Position numbers and translations under genes: made by a program. The notes beneath the pieces were generated by a model. The model saw only the letters and a program-made list of their open reading frames with translations. It did not search any database and was not told the DNA's origin. From Lineus longissimus (lineage: Eukaryota; Nemertea; Pilidiophora; Heteronemertea; Lineidae), in NCBI RefSeq assembly GCF_910592395.1, contig NC_088316.1, positions 9,798,001 through 9,862,000 on the forward strand: a stretch of DNA of 64,000 nucleotides. Direction: 5' to 3'. Of this stretch, positions 1 to 12,145 are shown piece after piece. Within the stretch, counting starts at the first letter, position 1; every line of letters starts with the position of its first letter.

Positions 1-1812
1 GTGGTCTGCTAGTGCGGTTCCCGCAACCACCTAATTGTTTTAGTCTTACCTTTCACCAATTGGCCCCATGGTCCAGGCATGAATCTAGTTGTTCTTCACC
101 GGGCGATGAAACTCACCTTTCTTTAGCCCGTCATCTACATATGTACACGCACGAATTCTACATGTCAAGCACTGAGATAGACCGCCCGCCTCGGGACAGC
201 AGGTTTATTTGAAGAACGAGGTTAGAGGGGAAGCATACAATGGTTAGGATAGCTGTAGAATTAGGCCTACAACCTGTAAAGAGAAAATATCAGAAGAGAA
301 CCAAGTTCGGAGTAACCTCATGGACCCTGATTAGTCATGATGACCCCAAATACTACCAGCAGTCAGAAATCCCAATTAAAAATCGGCGCATCTAACCCAC
401 GGTACCTTGACACATACTATTGACAGTAACATGGCCTCAGCTCTGCCGACTGTTGGAGTGCACTGAATTAATGATCAGCTCCACTTGGGGGTAGTATACA
501 CGTAGGACTATAAATCCATGAAAGCTCCACCAAGCTCAGGCTAGGTCCAGCAACCTACCAATTGATTACCGATATTTGCATAGCAATATTGAGTCACCAC
601 ATTGGCACGAAGACATGGGACGAATTAATTCGCAGGGTTAAATGCGTACTGGATAAAATCTTTCATGTATGTAGAGTACTTTCATGTGATGTCCTCACGT
701 TCCATGCTGGAAGAACAGACAAAAGAATGCAAGCACGGATGACCAGGACAGCATTTGATTCAGTAAAGTCAGGCATATGACAATGAAAAATCATTGGCCT
801 ACCCTCCAATAAGGCTGGTCGTGAAAGCACTCTTTATATGAATCAACTGGTCCAGCAACGAATGCAAATTCCATTCTACACATTACCAACCGTTTTTTCA
901 GGGGAGACCAGTTCAGTATACATATAAGCAACAAACCGGTTTATGCAGTGGCCAGTCCAGAACATGTACTGTATAGTATGCGTTAATCGGTCGGCCCGCG
1001 AAACTTGTTCGAATGGTAAGTCGTTGAATATCCCGGTTCTAGGTCTCGTCAAGTTGATTACACATCTCTCCTTACAACACCATGTCATTCTGCTGGTGCA
1101 CCATAGCTTTTCTTTTGGCAAGTAGGCCTTGAAGAAATGTGACAATATGCAGAAGAGGTCGGATGAGCAAGGCCTCTGTTGGCGCATGTTTGCATTACAT
1201 TACTCGTTTGAAGACGAAACCAAAATGATGTTCGGCGAGAAATTTCTAACACTCCTCGTCATTCGGAACAATTTCGTATTGCCTATAGATAATGGAGTAG
1301 ATGATGATGTTGATATCCGACCTTCTCGCCGTTACCGATCATACTCTCTAGAAGAAAAAAATCGGTCTTTTGGATGACTTCAACAGTTTAAACATAAGGC
1401 ACCCTTGTGGTATTTCATCGGCTCAGTTTGAAGGTTCAGTGCGTGCTAGGACTCAATGCCAATGTTTCATAGCGTTACATCCAAACGCACTCTCATCTAC
1501 ATTGTAGGCAGGAAGTGGGATTCTACAATGCCGCCAATGTAGGGTTACATTTCATTGAGCTTTCAATTAAAGGTTGCATTTTCAAGAGTTTAGGTTTAAT
1601 AGACAAGCTTTCTTTATAATAAATAAAAATTCAGAGTTGCATTTTCAATTTCAAGGCTTCTTTATTCAATCAACATGTATAATCAGGACCAAAACGTCAA
1701 GGACAAATCAGCTAAGATAGAGCGTCTTCTTTCCCGATCCTATCAATCTCATGGCTGACTGGTTGATTGGTTTCGTGTCACCAGTTCCGCAGCATGCACA
1801 GTAACACCACTA
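1..1812. other. Non-coding stretch, nothing assigned
   Basis: I see no gene, RNA or recognisable mobile element. Reading frames are short and show no domain or splice context. Base composition is ordinary for the window. Confidence 0.5.
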
Positions 1813-2292
1813 TGCCTGCGGATATGGCTGGCGCGAGTGGACAGAATTCAGAATCATGCCACGGCATAAATCGGAATTGTGGTGCACCATAAATCGACCA
1901 ATCAAAACCTCGGATCTCGTGAATTATGCCGCGGCATGAATAAGAATAGTGGACGGAAGTGTCATTTATGGAGGACGGAAGTAAATCGGAATTGTGGTGC
2001 ACCATAAATCAACCAATCTAAACATCGGATCTCGTGAATTATGCCGTGGCATGAATAGGAATTGTGGACGGAAGTGCGATTTATGCCGCAACATAAATAA
2101 AACCATTGCCACTTTCTGCTTGGTCTAATTATACAATTCCTATATATGTCGTGGCATAGTTCTGAATTCTGCCACGGCATAATTCACGAGATCCGATTTT
2201 TTTGATTGGTTGATATATGGTGCACTACAATTCCGATTTATGCCGTGGCATAATTCTGAATTTTATTCACTCGCACCAGCCATATGCGGAAA
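1813..2292. repeat. Foldback repeat with recurring ATGCCGYGGCAT palindromes
   Basis: The outer ends are inverted copies: the left reads GCGGATATGGCTGG near 1816 and the right reads CCAGCCATATGCGG near 2277. The left arm holds two direct copies of a roughly 120-bp unit (AATTGTGGTGCACCATAAAT, ACCAATC, GGATCTCGTGAATTATGCC), and the right arm holds the reverse complement. The 12-bp palindrome ATGCCGYGGCAT or a one- or two-base variant recurs about seven times (near 1856, 1925, 2040, 2081, 2149, 2171, 2239). No coding capacity is visible. This is most likely a non-autonomous foldback transposon. No target-site duplication was identified with certainty. Confidence 0.7.
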
Positions 2293-5200
2293 CCACTGGA
2301 ATGACTCGTAGATAATAGACTGCAACATCCTGTAAAAATTAGAAAAAAATAGCACTTTAAAAAGAGCACCATCAAAATAAGATAATACTGTCAACTCAGA
2401 GATAACCCTGTCGACATTTATTATTGACATACCCGATTATGTTACAAAAACAACTTGAATGAGTAGTCTGTCGTGAGAGGATATACAACCATTTATGGCT
2501 CGCTGTTCATGTTTGTGGTACGGTAAAATATAAATGTAAAAAAAGATCAAAACCTGGGTGCAAATTAGTGAACTGGGGGGGGGGGGGGTAAAATAAAATT
2601 GGCCTAGGCCTAAATCATCAAAAAAATTATAAAAGTTAAATTTGAAAAAAAATCACCCTTATTTACTAAAGTGCACCTTGGTACAGTTTGGACACACGAC
2701 TTGCAATGCATACTTTACTTTCCTTCACATATGCTGCAGTGCATTGCATTTGTTCATGTACCGGTATCGGGTGTGTAATGTATGGTAAATAGTGTAGGCC
2801 CAGTTCACGCAGCTCCCTCGCGGTTTTGCGTATCAGCATAGACTGAGAATGGCAGTGTTATTGTTCGTTGAAAAGTAATTGCAATTCCAGCAGACTACTT
2901 CCTCGCTATTATTTGTGTACTCTGACCAGTGTCATTATCAGAGTTCTACGACATCATTGTTATTTTGACAAGAAACATGAGAAAAGGTCAACTCCTTTTG
3001 AAGAAAATGTGTACAGAGAAGAGATAGCTCCGATGACTTAGAATATTTTTTGCAAAGAGAATAAAAATGACACAGATGCGGAATATGGGGGGGGGGGGGG
3101 GGGGATAAAACCAACGAGGCATTGGAAGCCTTATACTCCCTTAATTCGCCCATGCGTATGAATTGTAAGCTACAGTAGAGCCATCTACAGCACAGTATAG
3201 TAACTAAAACGGAGCATTGAATGCATGAATCTGGGTTTCTCTACGTGTCTTTTATGGGCAATATCAATTAGAATCAGACAAAATAACCCCACAAAACGAC
3301 CAGTTTCAAAGGCATATTGCCATAAAGAATAAAAAAATAGGGAAATACCACTTTCTAACTGCTCGTTATGACAAATTTAGATTAGAAGTATGTTTTGAAA
3401 TGAACGAACATGCAAGTGCTTCTAAGGGACGCGCAACGAAAGCGCGCAAAAACAGTCGGATACGGAAATATGCTCAGCTTCTGCGATTGCGCAGTGCTTT
3501 TTCGCCATTGCTTTTAAAGAATGTCAGAGTCCACTTTTCGGCCAAGTTAAATTTCAAGTGTTGTGCGTTTGGGATCAAAGAGGTAATGATACCAAATAAG
3601 TATAACAAGATAAATATATTGTCCCTTCGCTGTGTACAGTCTGGAAGTTTGCTGCCCAAAACATTGTTAAAATTGATCTTTATTGCGACTTGTTTCGGAC
3701 CGGCAATCCCCCCCCCCCCCGACCGCTTACATGACTGTGCTCTCTAAGGGTCACGGTTTATTATTCTAGTATTCGTTTAGGCTAAGATACGGCCAGGTGC
3801 ATTTTTAGTACATTTTGGAGCAAGAAGTGTCTTCGGACGGTCCTTGATTTTGAGGCCTAAGGGCGTGGCCCCAGTAGTGCTACACTGTTGTGCGTACTCG
3901 TGCATTGGCTAGGTTCTTATTGAGGGCATACTTTATGCTGAGAATCTATATCTTAGAGAGCATCTAAGTATCTAAAATTAGCCTAATGTTGAGGCTGTGA
4001 GAGCGTTTTATAGTTCCAGTAGTAGGTCGTCCTCAAGGATGAGACTTCTCTGCCTTCAATGATGTGACTTCACAGTATTAGTATAATTAACAACACTTGT
4101 TTAGTATAATTAACAACACTTGTTTACCGGATTCAAGAAACTTTCTTTGCAATACCATTAAGAGCCAAGTTTGGACTTGTATTAAATGGGTTGTGTGAAT
4201 TAGGGGTCCAAAACAGGAATGTTGTCTTCATGAGGCCGGATATATCCAAAACGAGGTTAAGTTACGGAAAGAATATGTATAATGATTTTTTTTTCGAAAA
4301 TGACCGTAAGTTTCGAATTTTCCGCCAAATGTCATTTTTACGTCATAGTGTACCGGCTTGCGAGCCAGCGGCAGCGCGAACAATCAAGGAAGATTCGCCG
4401 TTTTGCCACAGGAAGTACCGTTTAGTAATAAACATGGCTGCTTTCCATTAGATTCGCAAAGTTCACAAAATACAAGGCAGAACATTGCCGAGGCATTCTA
4501 GTCTTTGTTTTGTTTTGCTATGGTTAGCCTACGTCGGACATGTCAGACGCGATCGATCGATGTGCGAATGATCACATATCGACTGAGTCATCGCCGAATG
4601 CATTCTGCTCCACAATGATACCACGCATGCGCGAACTTCAAATTTGCGCGGGAAGTTGCGGACCTTGATAAGCGTATTACTCGGGCCGATTTAAAAAAAA
4701 TGATATTGGCATCTTCAGCTTAGTGTCTAGAAGCAGAATTTCCACTTCATAATGGCGTACCTTTTACTTCACACAACCCCTTTAAGTGTCGAAACGTTCT
4801 GTCTTTACAAGTTTCACCGGTTTGGTTTTAGGACTTGGAGAAATAAAGAAATCAATGATTACGGCAGAGTTATAGTCCTACTACATTCTACTACCTTGTT
4901 GAGCTCCACATGTACCCCTACTCCCAACAAATAGAGTGCCAAAGGTGGCCAGCATTTACAGTACACACTCAATATACATTCACAAAGCGGCCATCACATT
5001 ATCAGCTTCGACTGCAATGACTTAGGGCAATGCCAATGCCAATGCCAAGTGTAGCGCGTTCAACACATTACAGAGAAAGGTAGGATCGTGACCGTTTTGT
5101 CAGTTTTGAGCAGACGAAAATTGTTCAGCTTAAAATCTGCCAATTGCTGACAATTACCGGGCGTTTAGTCTTTCTGCTGTAAAAAGCTATAATCCTATAG

Positions 5201-5675
5201 AAACAAGAGTTCAAAATATTGGTATCCTGGCAAATTTCTGGCCCAGCTGCAGCAAACTCTGATGAAAATGCAACTGTTTGGCTTGAACAACTTTTGGCCA
5301 GCTCCAGTACAAACCATAAGCTACGCTGCAAAGCCAGCTTAGCTTAAACTTCAAAATCTGACTGATTATTTCCGTGTGGACCGATGCACGAGTATGAGGT
5401 GCTTCCTGAAGCCATGGTTCACCCTGTGACGTCTTGGTGTTGATATCGATATATCCAGACGTTCCAGATTGCTCTTCATTACCCCACTACTGCGACGCTG
5501 ACGGAAACGAAGTTGCGTCGTAATTGCGGGGTGACGTGAACTCCAATCTCGGCGTGCACTTACGGGGCGGGAAAGGTTTTTCGCGCCAGGACTTGTGCAT
5601 GCGTACTAAAAATTACGAATAACGCGTGTTTTTACTATCTAAGAGCAGAAACAATATTGGAACAGCATCAAACAC
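2293..5675. other. Non-coding stretch with homopolymer G/C tracts
   Basis: No gene recognised. It contains poly-G runs at 2575-2588 (14 G) and 3087-3104 (18 G), a poly-C run near 3709-3720, and a perfect 23-bp tandem duplication at 4081-4126. Reading frames in 3400-3747 and 4191-4451 have no recognisable domain. Confidence 0.5.
4081..4126. repeat. Perfect 23-bp tandem duplication
   Basis: Two identical, directly adjacent 23-bp units begin GTATAATTAACAACACTTG. The identity implies a recent local duplication. Confidence 0.9.
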
Positions 5676-6774
5676 TATGGGCGGTTATATCCGCAAAAAA
5701 GGACGTTTCAAAACAAGGTGGTTGTACATGTGTTTTTGAACAAAGAGGTTACGAAACGCGAGGTCGTACTTTTTTAGACGTTTGGTGGCGCTGGCAACAC
5801 TTGTTCGAATGTTTTTTGAAACAAGGTCGTACTTTTTATAGACGTTTGGTGGCGCTGGCAAGACGTGTTAGCATGTTTTTGTTACAAGGTCGTACTTTTT
5901 ATAGACGTTTGGGGGCGCTCGCAACACGTGTCCGCATGTTTTTTGAAACAAGAGGTCGTATTTTTTATTGACGTTTGGTGGCGCTGGCAACACGTGTTCG
6001 AATGTTTTTTGAGCAAGGTCGTACTTTTTATAAACGTTTGGGGGCGCTCGTGAAAACTTTGATATTGCTATAAGCGAAGAATTTTGTTATTGCTGTATGT
6101 AAAGTGACGTGCGATCGACATACAGGGCTTATTTTACGATAATGTCAAAGGCCTTGCTATTTAACCACTTCACTGATCGCCTGAATCGTATTCGTCGCGA
6201 GGTACAAATATCTATAGAAAGGGATGTAGATCCGGAGGACAATGCTGACTTCATGGTAGAGTCTCTCCTTCGAGGCTCGATAAATGTCGTTGTGCACATT
6301 TCAAAAGTGATTGATTGCAAGAGCCCCCCCCCCCCCCCCCCGGCCCACAAGATACAATATTGCCGTCTGACTGGATTTTTACAAACGTCTCCAAACGCTT
6401 ATTAAAAGTACGACCTCGTTTCAAAAAACAAACGAACACGTCTTGTGAGCGCCACCAAACGTCTATAAAAAGTACGACCCTGTTTTAAAAAACACACACG
6501 AAAACGTCTGCTGGATTTTTTGCGAGCGCCTCCAAACGTTTATAAAAAGTACGACCTTGTTTCAAAAACATGCGAACCCGTGTTGCGAGTGCCCCAAAAT
6601 GTCTATAAAAAGTACGACCTTGTTTCAAAAAAAACATTCAAACACGTCTTACCAGCGCCACCAAACGTCTATAACAAGTACGACCTCGCGTTTCGTAACC
6701 TCCTCGTTTAAAAACACATATTTATAATCACCTTGTTTTGCAACGTCCTTTTTTTGCGGATAAAACCGCCCATT
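5676..6774. mobile_element. Foldback element with subterminal tandem repeats in inverted orientation
   Basis: The terminal inverted repeats begin TATGGGCGGTT at the left and end AACCGCCCATT at the right, and extend about 80 bp with few mismatches. Each arm then carries five copies of a 63-66-bp unit containing GGTCGTACTTTTTATAGACG and GGTGGCGCT, direct on the left (about 5760-6050) and reverse-complemented on the right (about 6385-6700). A 6-bp direct repeat AAACAC abuts both ends (5670-5675 and 6775-6780) and may be the target-site duplication. The unique core (about 6055-6380) includes an 18-C tract at 6324-6341 and an open frame from 6109 of unknown origin, with no known domain. Non-autonomous; superfamily not assigned. 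Confidence 0.8.
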
Positions 6775-7157
6775 AAACACGTTCCGAAAAATAGTTTACT
6801 GAAGAAGGGACCGGAAGAAGAACAAACATACTGCAGTTGAACGCCGTCCATTCCTTTAACTGAATTTACACAAATTAGTAAGTCTGTCTTGATACATAAG
6901 CAACGATCTGGAGGAAAGAACTGACAGTTGTAGCTGCACTGATTTATGAAATACGATACAAACGACGACGACGGACCCCGTCACTGCGGTATTGTATAGA
7001 CTCCCTTACGGTGAGCAAATACAGCCCTGAAGATCAGGATGAACGCGAACGTCATCAACAGTGCCCCTCCAACTCTAGCGAGATCAGGACTCTACCATCA
7101 TCCCTTGCTTAATTTTTCTGGTGAAGAACAACACGTAAGCTGATCAAATCCCGAGTC
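6775..7157. other. Spacer with the end of a CGA-rich dispersed repeat
   Basis: At about 6955-7030 there is an ACGACGACG run followed by GCGGTATTGTATAGACTCCC and a GGTGAGCAAA end. The same ending recurs, in the same orientation, at about 34755 and 51970. It is therefore a short truncated copy of that family. No gene is visible. Confidence 0.55.
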
Positions 7158-8199
7158 AAATATGAGTGCAACGGTAGTTGATAAAGTATGGAATTAGTGA
7201 AACCTTGGAAACACTGATAAACCTTGGAATATTCAATGTAAACCATGGAATCACTGTGCAAATAGCGCGGGAAATCGGGTGCGTTCCTTCCACGATTTAT
7301 ACCCTCCCAACTGACAGTCTCGTCCAAGCTGACTTTATTGATAGCAATTTGCCAGTTAGTTCAGAAACCAACATTTTTAATGTGGAGGATGACGTCATCA
7401 ATTGGCAATGCGCTGTGGTCGTTAAAATATTTTATTTCTCTTCAATGGAAGCAAAAATTAGTTTTTATGATTGTTTTGTATTCCATAGACGATAAAGTAT
7501 TATGCTCGGTACTAGATGCACGAGATCATAGGACAAACACACACGTGAATAAAAAAAACCGCTTAGAACTGGTGACGTCACAAAGATCTCTGCATCCCTC
7601 GATGCGTACTGGAAGATGTAAGAAATCGCTCACGGCGAAGGAAATTTTCATCCGCAAACTTCGGTAATAAACATACATGACTAGGCTTCTTTTATTCATC
7701 GTTTGTTATAAAATATCAGTCAATCATAGACAATTAGGCCTAGACATAGTCGTCAACCTTATCCATGCATAATGCATGACAGGCCCCCAATTTTCTCTGT
7801 ATCACCCTGTATGAACAGACCGATCCGTAGTTCAAATAGGCCCCGCGTGGTGGTGGCGTATTTATAAGAGGAGCGCTATTGGTCCATATTATGGGTGTGT
7901 GGTGGGCGTGTCTTCCCATATTTGGGAGATCAGTACTGTACACTGGAGGCGAGGTACAACTGGGTTGTTCTAAAATATAGACTATTGAATCGGATATGCG
8001 ACAGATTTCTAAATTACCATAAAATTCCGATCTGATCATGTAAGAATAAGCTCCAAATGTTGATTCGTAACCACGTTAGGTTCGAATGGCATTATTTCAT
8101 GTTTTTATGCATTTTAAGGACTGATTCCAAGGTTTATCACTGGTTCCAAGGTTTCACTGATTCCAAGCTTTATCAACTACCGAGTGCAACCTAATCTTA
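7158..8199. mobile_element. MITE-like element with about 70-80-bp terminal inverted repeats
   Basis: The left end (about 7162-7240) contains GGTAGTTGATAAAG, GAAACCTTGG and GATAAACCTTGGAAT. The right end (about 8115-8195) carries the same words as the reverse complement (ATTCCAAGGTTTATC, CCAAGGTTTCACTGATTCC, CTTTATCAACTACC). The roughly 870 bp between them has scattered open frames without recognisable domains. A non-autonomous DNA transposon is the simplest reading. No target-site duplication was resolved. Confidence 0.7.
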
Positions 8200-9859
8200 T
8201 ACAGCGCCAAAACTCTGTAGAATGTAATTGCCATACCGGTACACGGTAATGATAAAAATGCATCTTGCATCATCAAGGCTTCTTATATTTTCTGACGGAC
8301 TAATTTGGGACACTGCAATTTGCAGCACATTGTAAAAGGCTCATTCATTAGTAAATGAAAATCACTTTCCATTGTCCGAAATTTTCTCCTTCAGTTATTC
8401 CAACTGCGCTGCTCATTCGCAAAACGGCTAAATTTTCCGCATCGATTGTGTCATGGTACATGACTGCATGTTCGATTTCGAAATTTCTGTTCCTCTGGCA
8501 AAACTGCAGCTAAGTGTATGGCAGGTTATGAAATATAAGTGGCTGTAATTGTTTTTGTTTTTTTCATTCGAACATTGAAAAAGTTAATGATGTTTAGAGA
8601 TTTTGTGGCTTATGCCTAATACCTAAATCCACGTTTATAATTTTCCTGAAAGCATTTTCCATGATGACAAAAATCGAACTACGCTAGGAAAACCCGCCAT
8701 GGCCTTTATTTATTGCATTTATTAAGAGCAAGTGCCATTTTTTGTATTTTTCAATCGTTGGCAGATATGCAAACACTTATAATAATAAATTTGGTAAAAT
8801 GCAATAATATAACAATAAATTTGATAAAATGCAGTATTTATCATTCTAAACAGGCAACCTGTGTGTCTATATAGAATCGTTTTTTGCTGGTGCTATAAAA
8901 CGTCTTGAAGCCACTCCGCTCACACAAACAGCCTGCAGTGTATCCCAACATCAACGAAACGCAATAAACCGGATCAGCACAAGCAGTGACTTAGCAAATT
9001 AAAACTACCCCTCCGGCTAATAAGTTGCCAGGCCACATATCGAAGCGCGCGTATCCGAAGCGTGTGATCGATATGCGAACCTTTTCAAGCAACAATGTAC
9101 TCAAATGTGACTCGTGTTTGATATTTATTAGGTTAATCCAGCCATTATATCGATTCACAAAGGACGCTGCTGAGAAACGATTTTGCAATAGCACAAGCTA
9201 TTGGATCATTGAATCATTATCGACCAAAATGTAATACTTTTAGCTGAATTATAACATATTTTTACTAATCATCAAAACTATAAATACCACAGGTACCACT
9301 GAATGCGTAGCGAGAATGATGGTGAATATTTTACTATCCAGGCATGAGCATTTAAAGAAATGTGAATCACTACCACCATCACTGGTCACAAATATTTTAC
9401 ACAATCATGTATGTGCAGATAATAACTATGACTAACATGATTATCTCCTACAATGTACTCGACATATGATTCGTTTTTCTAAAAATCGGACTGCTACTTT
9501 GTAACTCACGAATATATCAGATGGCAAAAATATGATCTTTCCAATGTTCAACCCAAGTTACTTCCGCACGCGCCAAGGGAGTAACTGAAGATAGTCCATG
9601 ATATTTGAACGATGCGAATTGCAATGTTGTCAGCCCGCTACATTTTTGTGATGCTGTCAACTGCATACTTATTTTTACATGTAAAAGGGGAACTTTCATA
9701 CTTTCTTTGAAAAGGCAAGCAATATTGCACATTTATTTTGAGTTTCATTAACTATTGTATAAATAGTGTAGGCACGCAACATAATTGTTTAGCATTGACA
9801 TCATGTTGCTTTTTATCCGTCAAATTATAGAATCCTGTAAAAACAAGAAAATACTTGGT
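8200..9859. other. AT-rich non-coding stretch
   Basis: No gene recognised. Near 8780-8845 a degenerate duplication of about 35 bp (AATAAATTTGRTAAAATGCA) is visible. Nothing else can be supported. Confidence 0.5.
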
Positions 9860-10170
9860 AAAGTGTATTGCTCAACGCCCAATATCCTATCACAAACTAA
9901 GTATCATGCCCAGGCCCCAAGATCTCAACAGAATGTAAAGAGTGAGTCTCACCCGATGCGTAACATCCTTGTACAGAGTTAGTGTCTTGCCCGAGCCCCA
10001 ATATCTGAACACGGCGAAGTATAAAAAATCTTGCCCAATGCCTATATCCCAGCACAAATGAAGTATCTTGCATTAGGCCCATGATGTAGTGAAGAATAGA
10101 GTCAAACATATAAGTGCTCTGTCAAAGGCCATATAGATCCTAGAATGTAAATGAGTGTAAAGTGTATTGC
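9860..10170. repeat. Decayed minisatellite, period about 50 bp
   Basis: Five to six diverged units share the words GTATCTTGCCCA, GCCCCAATATC and CACAAATGAAG (for example near 9890, 9935, 9985, 10035, 10070 and 10160). Identity between units is clearly below that of the other arrays in the window, so it is an old array. Confidence 0.65.
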
Positions 10171-11180
10171 TCTAGCCACGAAGGTGACATGGTCATTGAC
10201 GAGGACCTGCATTTCTACTGATATACCCTTTATGAACAGAAGCTATGCAGTTCACCAACCATCAAGATATCTCATTCATCATTCTACTAAAATTCCTTTA
10301 ATACGTGTTTCTACAGTCTAAGAGTTGAGATGAATTGGATGAGGTCAAACATTTTCAGAAAAAATAGTTTATTAATGATACAGGGGAAGAACAACATTGA
10401 AGTAAAAAGCCACCCACTCGTTTAAGGATGGCCGGATTGAGCTATGAAAAAGATCTCGAGTGATTGAAATAAAGCACGATCAAGTAAAAGAATTGCCAGA
10501 TTTCTGGAAAGAAATGCGTTTGCAGCTGACATAATCAGTACGATTAGCCTTAAGTCAACGCAAGTTCACTCAAAATACCTAAAAACGAAGAAGCGTTCAA
10601 CATGCAATCTTGCCTAAAATATCTGAGATATTTGCTTTTCCATCTTGCTGGTCGAATAGGATAGAGAGGTTCAGCAAACCATTGAACCGCCTTTTTGAAA
10701 CATCGGATTGTATTCCCTGCGATAACAGTGTTGTGTGTTTTCATCGCAGCTGCAGAGTAAACTAAAGGAATTCTTGGCTAACTTGGTTGGTGACCGTTAT
10801 AATCATCCATGAATGAATTGATATAATAAGTTTATTGCTCGGCATTGGCTTGTCGAATGTGGTGCAAGAGGCATTAAAAGCGTGTAGCTGGCGATGGCTA
10901 GCTACGTCTAGTTAATGACAAGTGAACAACAATATAAACAGTATAAACAGAGAAATATTCTCACTCTCTTTGGACTCAGGCCTCGCCAGCGGGTTGCAGC
11001 AGGGTAGAATGCGCATCCCTAATGCAAAGATTGTATTCTGCAACCTGCTGCGAGATATGGGCTTTTGCTGCGTTTAATAAGTATACGAGGCCTGCATGTT
11101 ATGTACAGTTTACCTCATATTAACATCAACACCTACAATTTAATATATCGCCTAAACTATTTATAACCGGTTTCAATGCG
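10171..11180. other. Non-coding stretch with one imperfect hairpin
   Basis: No gene recognised. At about 10985-11055 two arms (GGTTGCAG near 10994 and CTGCAACC near 11039, plus flanking GCAGCAGG/CCTGCTGC) can fold into an imperfect stem. It could be the end of a mobile element or a chance inverted repeat. Confidence 0.45.
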
Positions 11181-11212
11181 GCTTTGCATCAGGTCCTCCG
11201 AAAAGTTTTCGT
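11175..11212 (-). ncRNA. Possible hammerhead-ribozyme remnant of the Penelope-like element
   Basis: Read on the minus strand, the sequence just beyond the degraded coding region contains CCTGATG, then AAGCCGCATT, then GAAACCGG. These match the order of the hammerhead core boxes CUGAUGA and GAAAC around a stem II. Penelope-like elements are known to carry hammerhead ribozymes in their terminal repeats. Here the returning strand of stem II (expected GCGGC) is missing and the base after CTGATG is C rather than A. If this is a ribozyme at all, it is a broken one. Confidence 0.35.
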
Positions 11213-11264
11213 TTTTTCACAACTGAGGATTTATTTACCTGGCTAATATTTTCGACCACTGAGT

Positions 11265-12145
11265 TTAGAGTGCGAGTTCTCGTGAGATCTCGCAATTCTG
11301 CCTTTCCGCCTAAGCAGTGGGTTGTATACCCTGGGTAAGAACTAGTTGCCCTCGTCTGGGTTCATGGCCTCTTGTTGTTGCTTGCGATTTCTACGGCTTC
11401 CTTGATCTTTCTCGTACCCGCATGGTCCCCCTGTGCTAACAGTTAAGAATTGTCCCAATAAATTGTGTTGTTAAGTCCTTCAACATGATCTATGGAACGT
11501 CGTTTCTGAGAGTTTTCTCTGCGCTCTGGTGTAATGTTACTCATAGACCTCCGTGGTTTCGTTCCGATGTTCCTTCTGCCTTATCCCCAACTGTCTATCG
11601 GTTTCACCAATGTACACTTGACTACAGTTCTTGTAAGGTATTTGATATACAACCCCACACGACTCCTTGATATCACGTTTATCCTTGGAATGGACCGACA
11701 TTTTGCGTAGTGTCATGTGTGGCTTCATGGCTGGCGAGATTTTGTGTTTCTCGCAAACTGTTTCCAGTACCTCTAGGACCCCTTGTACGTACGGTATCAA
11801 GACCATGCCTTTTCTACTGTCTCGAACATCCTGTCTGTTCTTGTTCCTGGTGGCTTTGGGTCTGACCATCAGTTGTTTCACTTGCTTGAAGGACTAACCC
11901 GGGTAGCCACCGCGTTTAAGTGCCTCCCGGATATGGCGTTTCTCGGCTTCTCTGTCTTCTATTTCACTGACTAAGGTTTGACATCGGTCAATGAGTTTCC
12001 TGACCACATCCAATTTCTGATGTATTGGGTGGTGTGAGGTGAAACTAAGGTCTTGATATGTGTGTGTCGCTTTGAGGTATACCAGGAGTTTCACATGTCC
12101 ATCCGGTTTACGTGCGATGAGTACATCAAGATGTTTCACTATGTC
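11265..12145 (-). pseudogene. Penelope-like retroelement, reverse transcriptase C-terminus plus GIY-YIG endonuclease (5'-truncated, broken)
   Basis: Minus-strand translation from 12139 reads KHLDVLIARKPDG, VYLKATHTYQDL, SHHPIHQKLDVVRKLIDRC and a charged EDREAEKRHI segment. That is the thumb and linker end of Penelope-type reverse transcriptases. After one in-frame TAG at about 11896 (where GYPGW would be expected, a TGG-to-TAG change) the frame continues to a GIY-YIG endonuclease core, GVVYQIPYKNCSQVYIGET, with downstream DRQLGIRQKEH. Further frameshifts follow. Pieces such as DHVEGLNNTI, TRKIKEAVEI and MNPDEGN (minus strand, about 11480-11345) match the normal C-terminal end. The reverse-transcriptase catalytic palm is absent, so the copy is 5'-truncated. 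Such elements prime reverse transcription at DNA ends or nicks. This copy is dead. Confidence 0.88.

Noticed and set aside
3400-3747. 115-codon plus-strand frame
   Set aside because: No recognisable domain, no splice or promoter context, and it runs through a poly-C tract.
7178-7667. Two overlapping open frames of 105-109 codons
   Set aside because: They lie within the MITE at 7158-8199, start in its inverted repeat and have no transposase motif.
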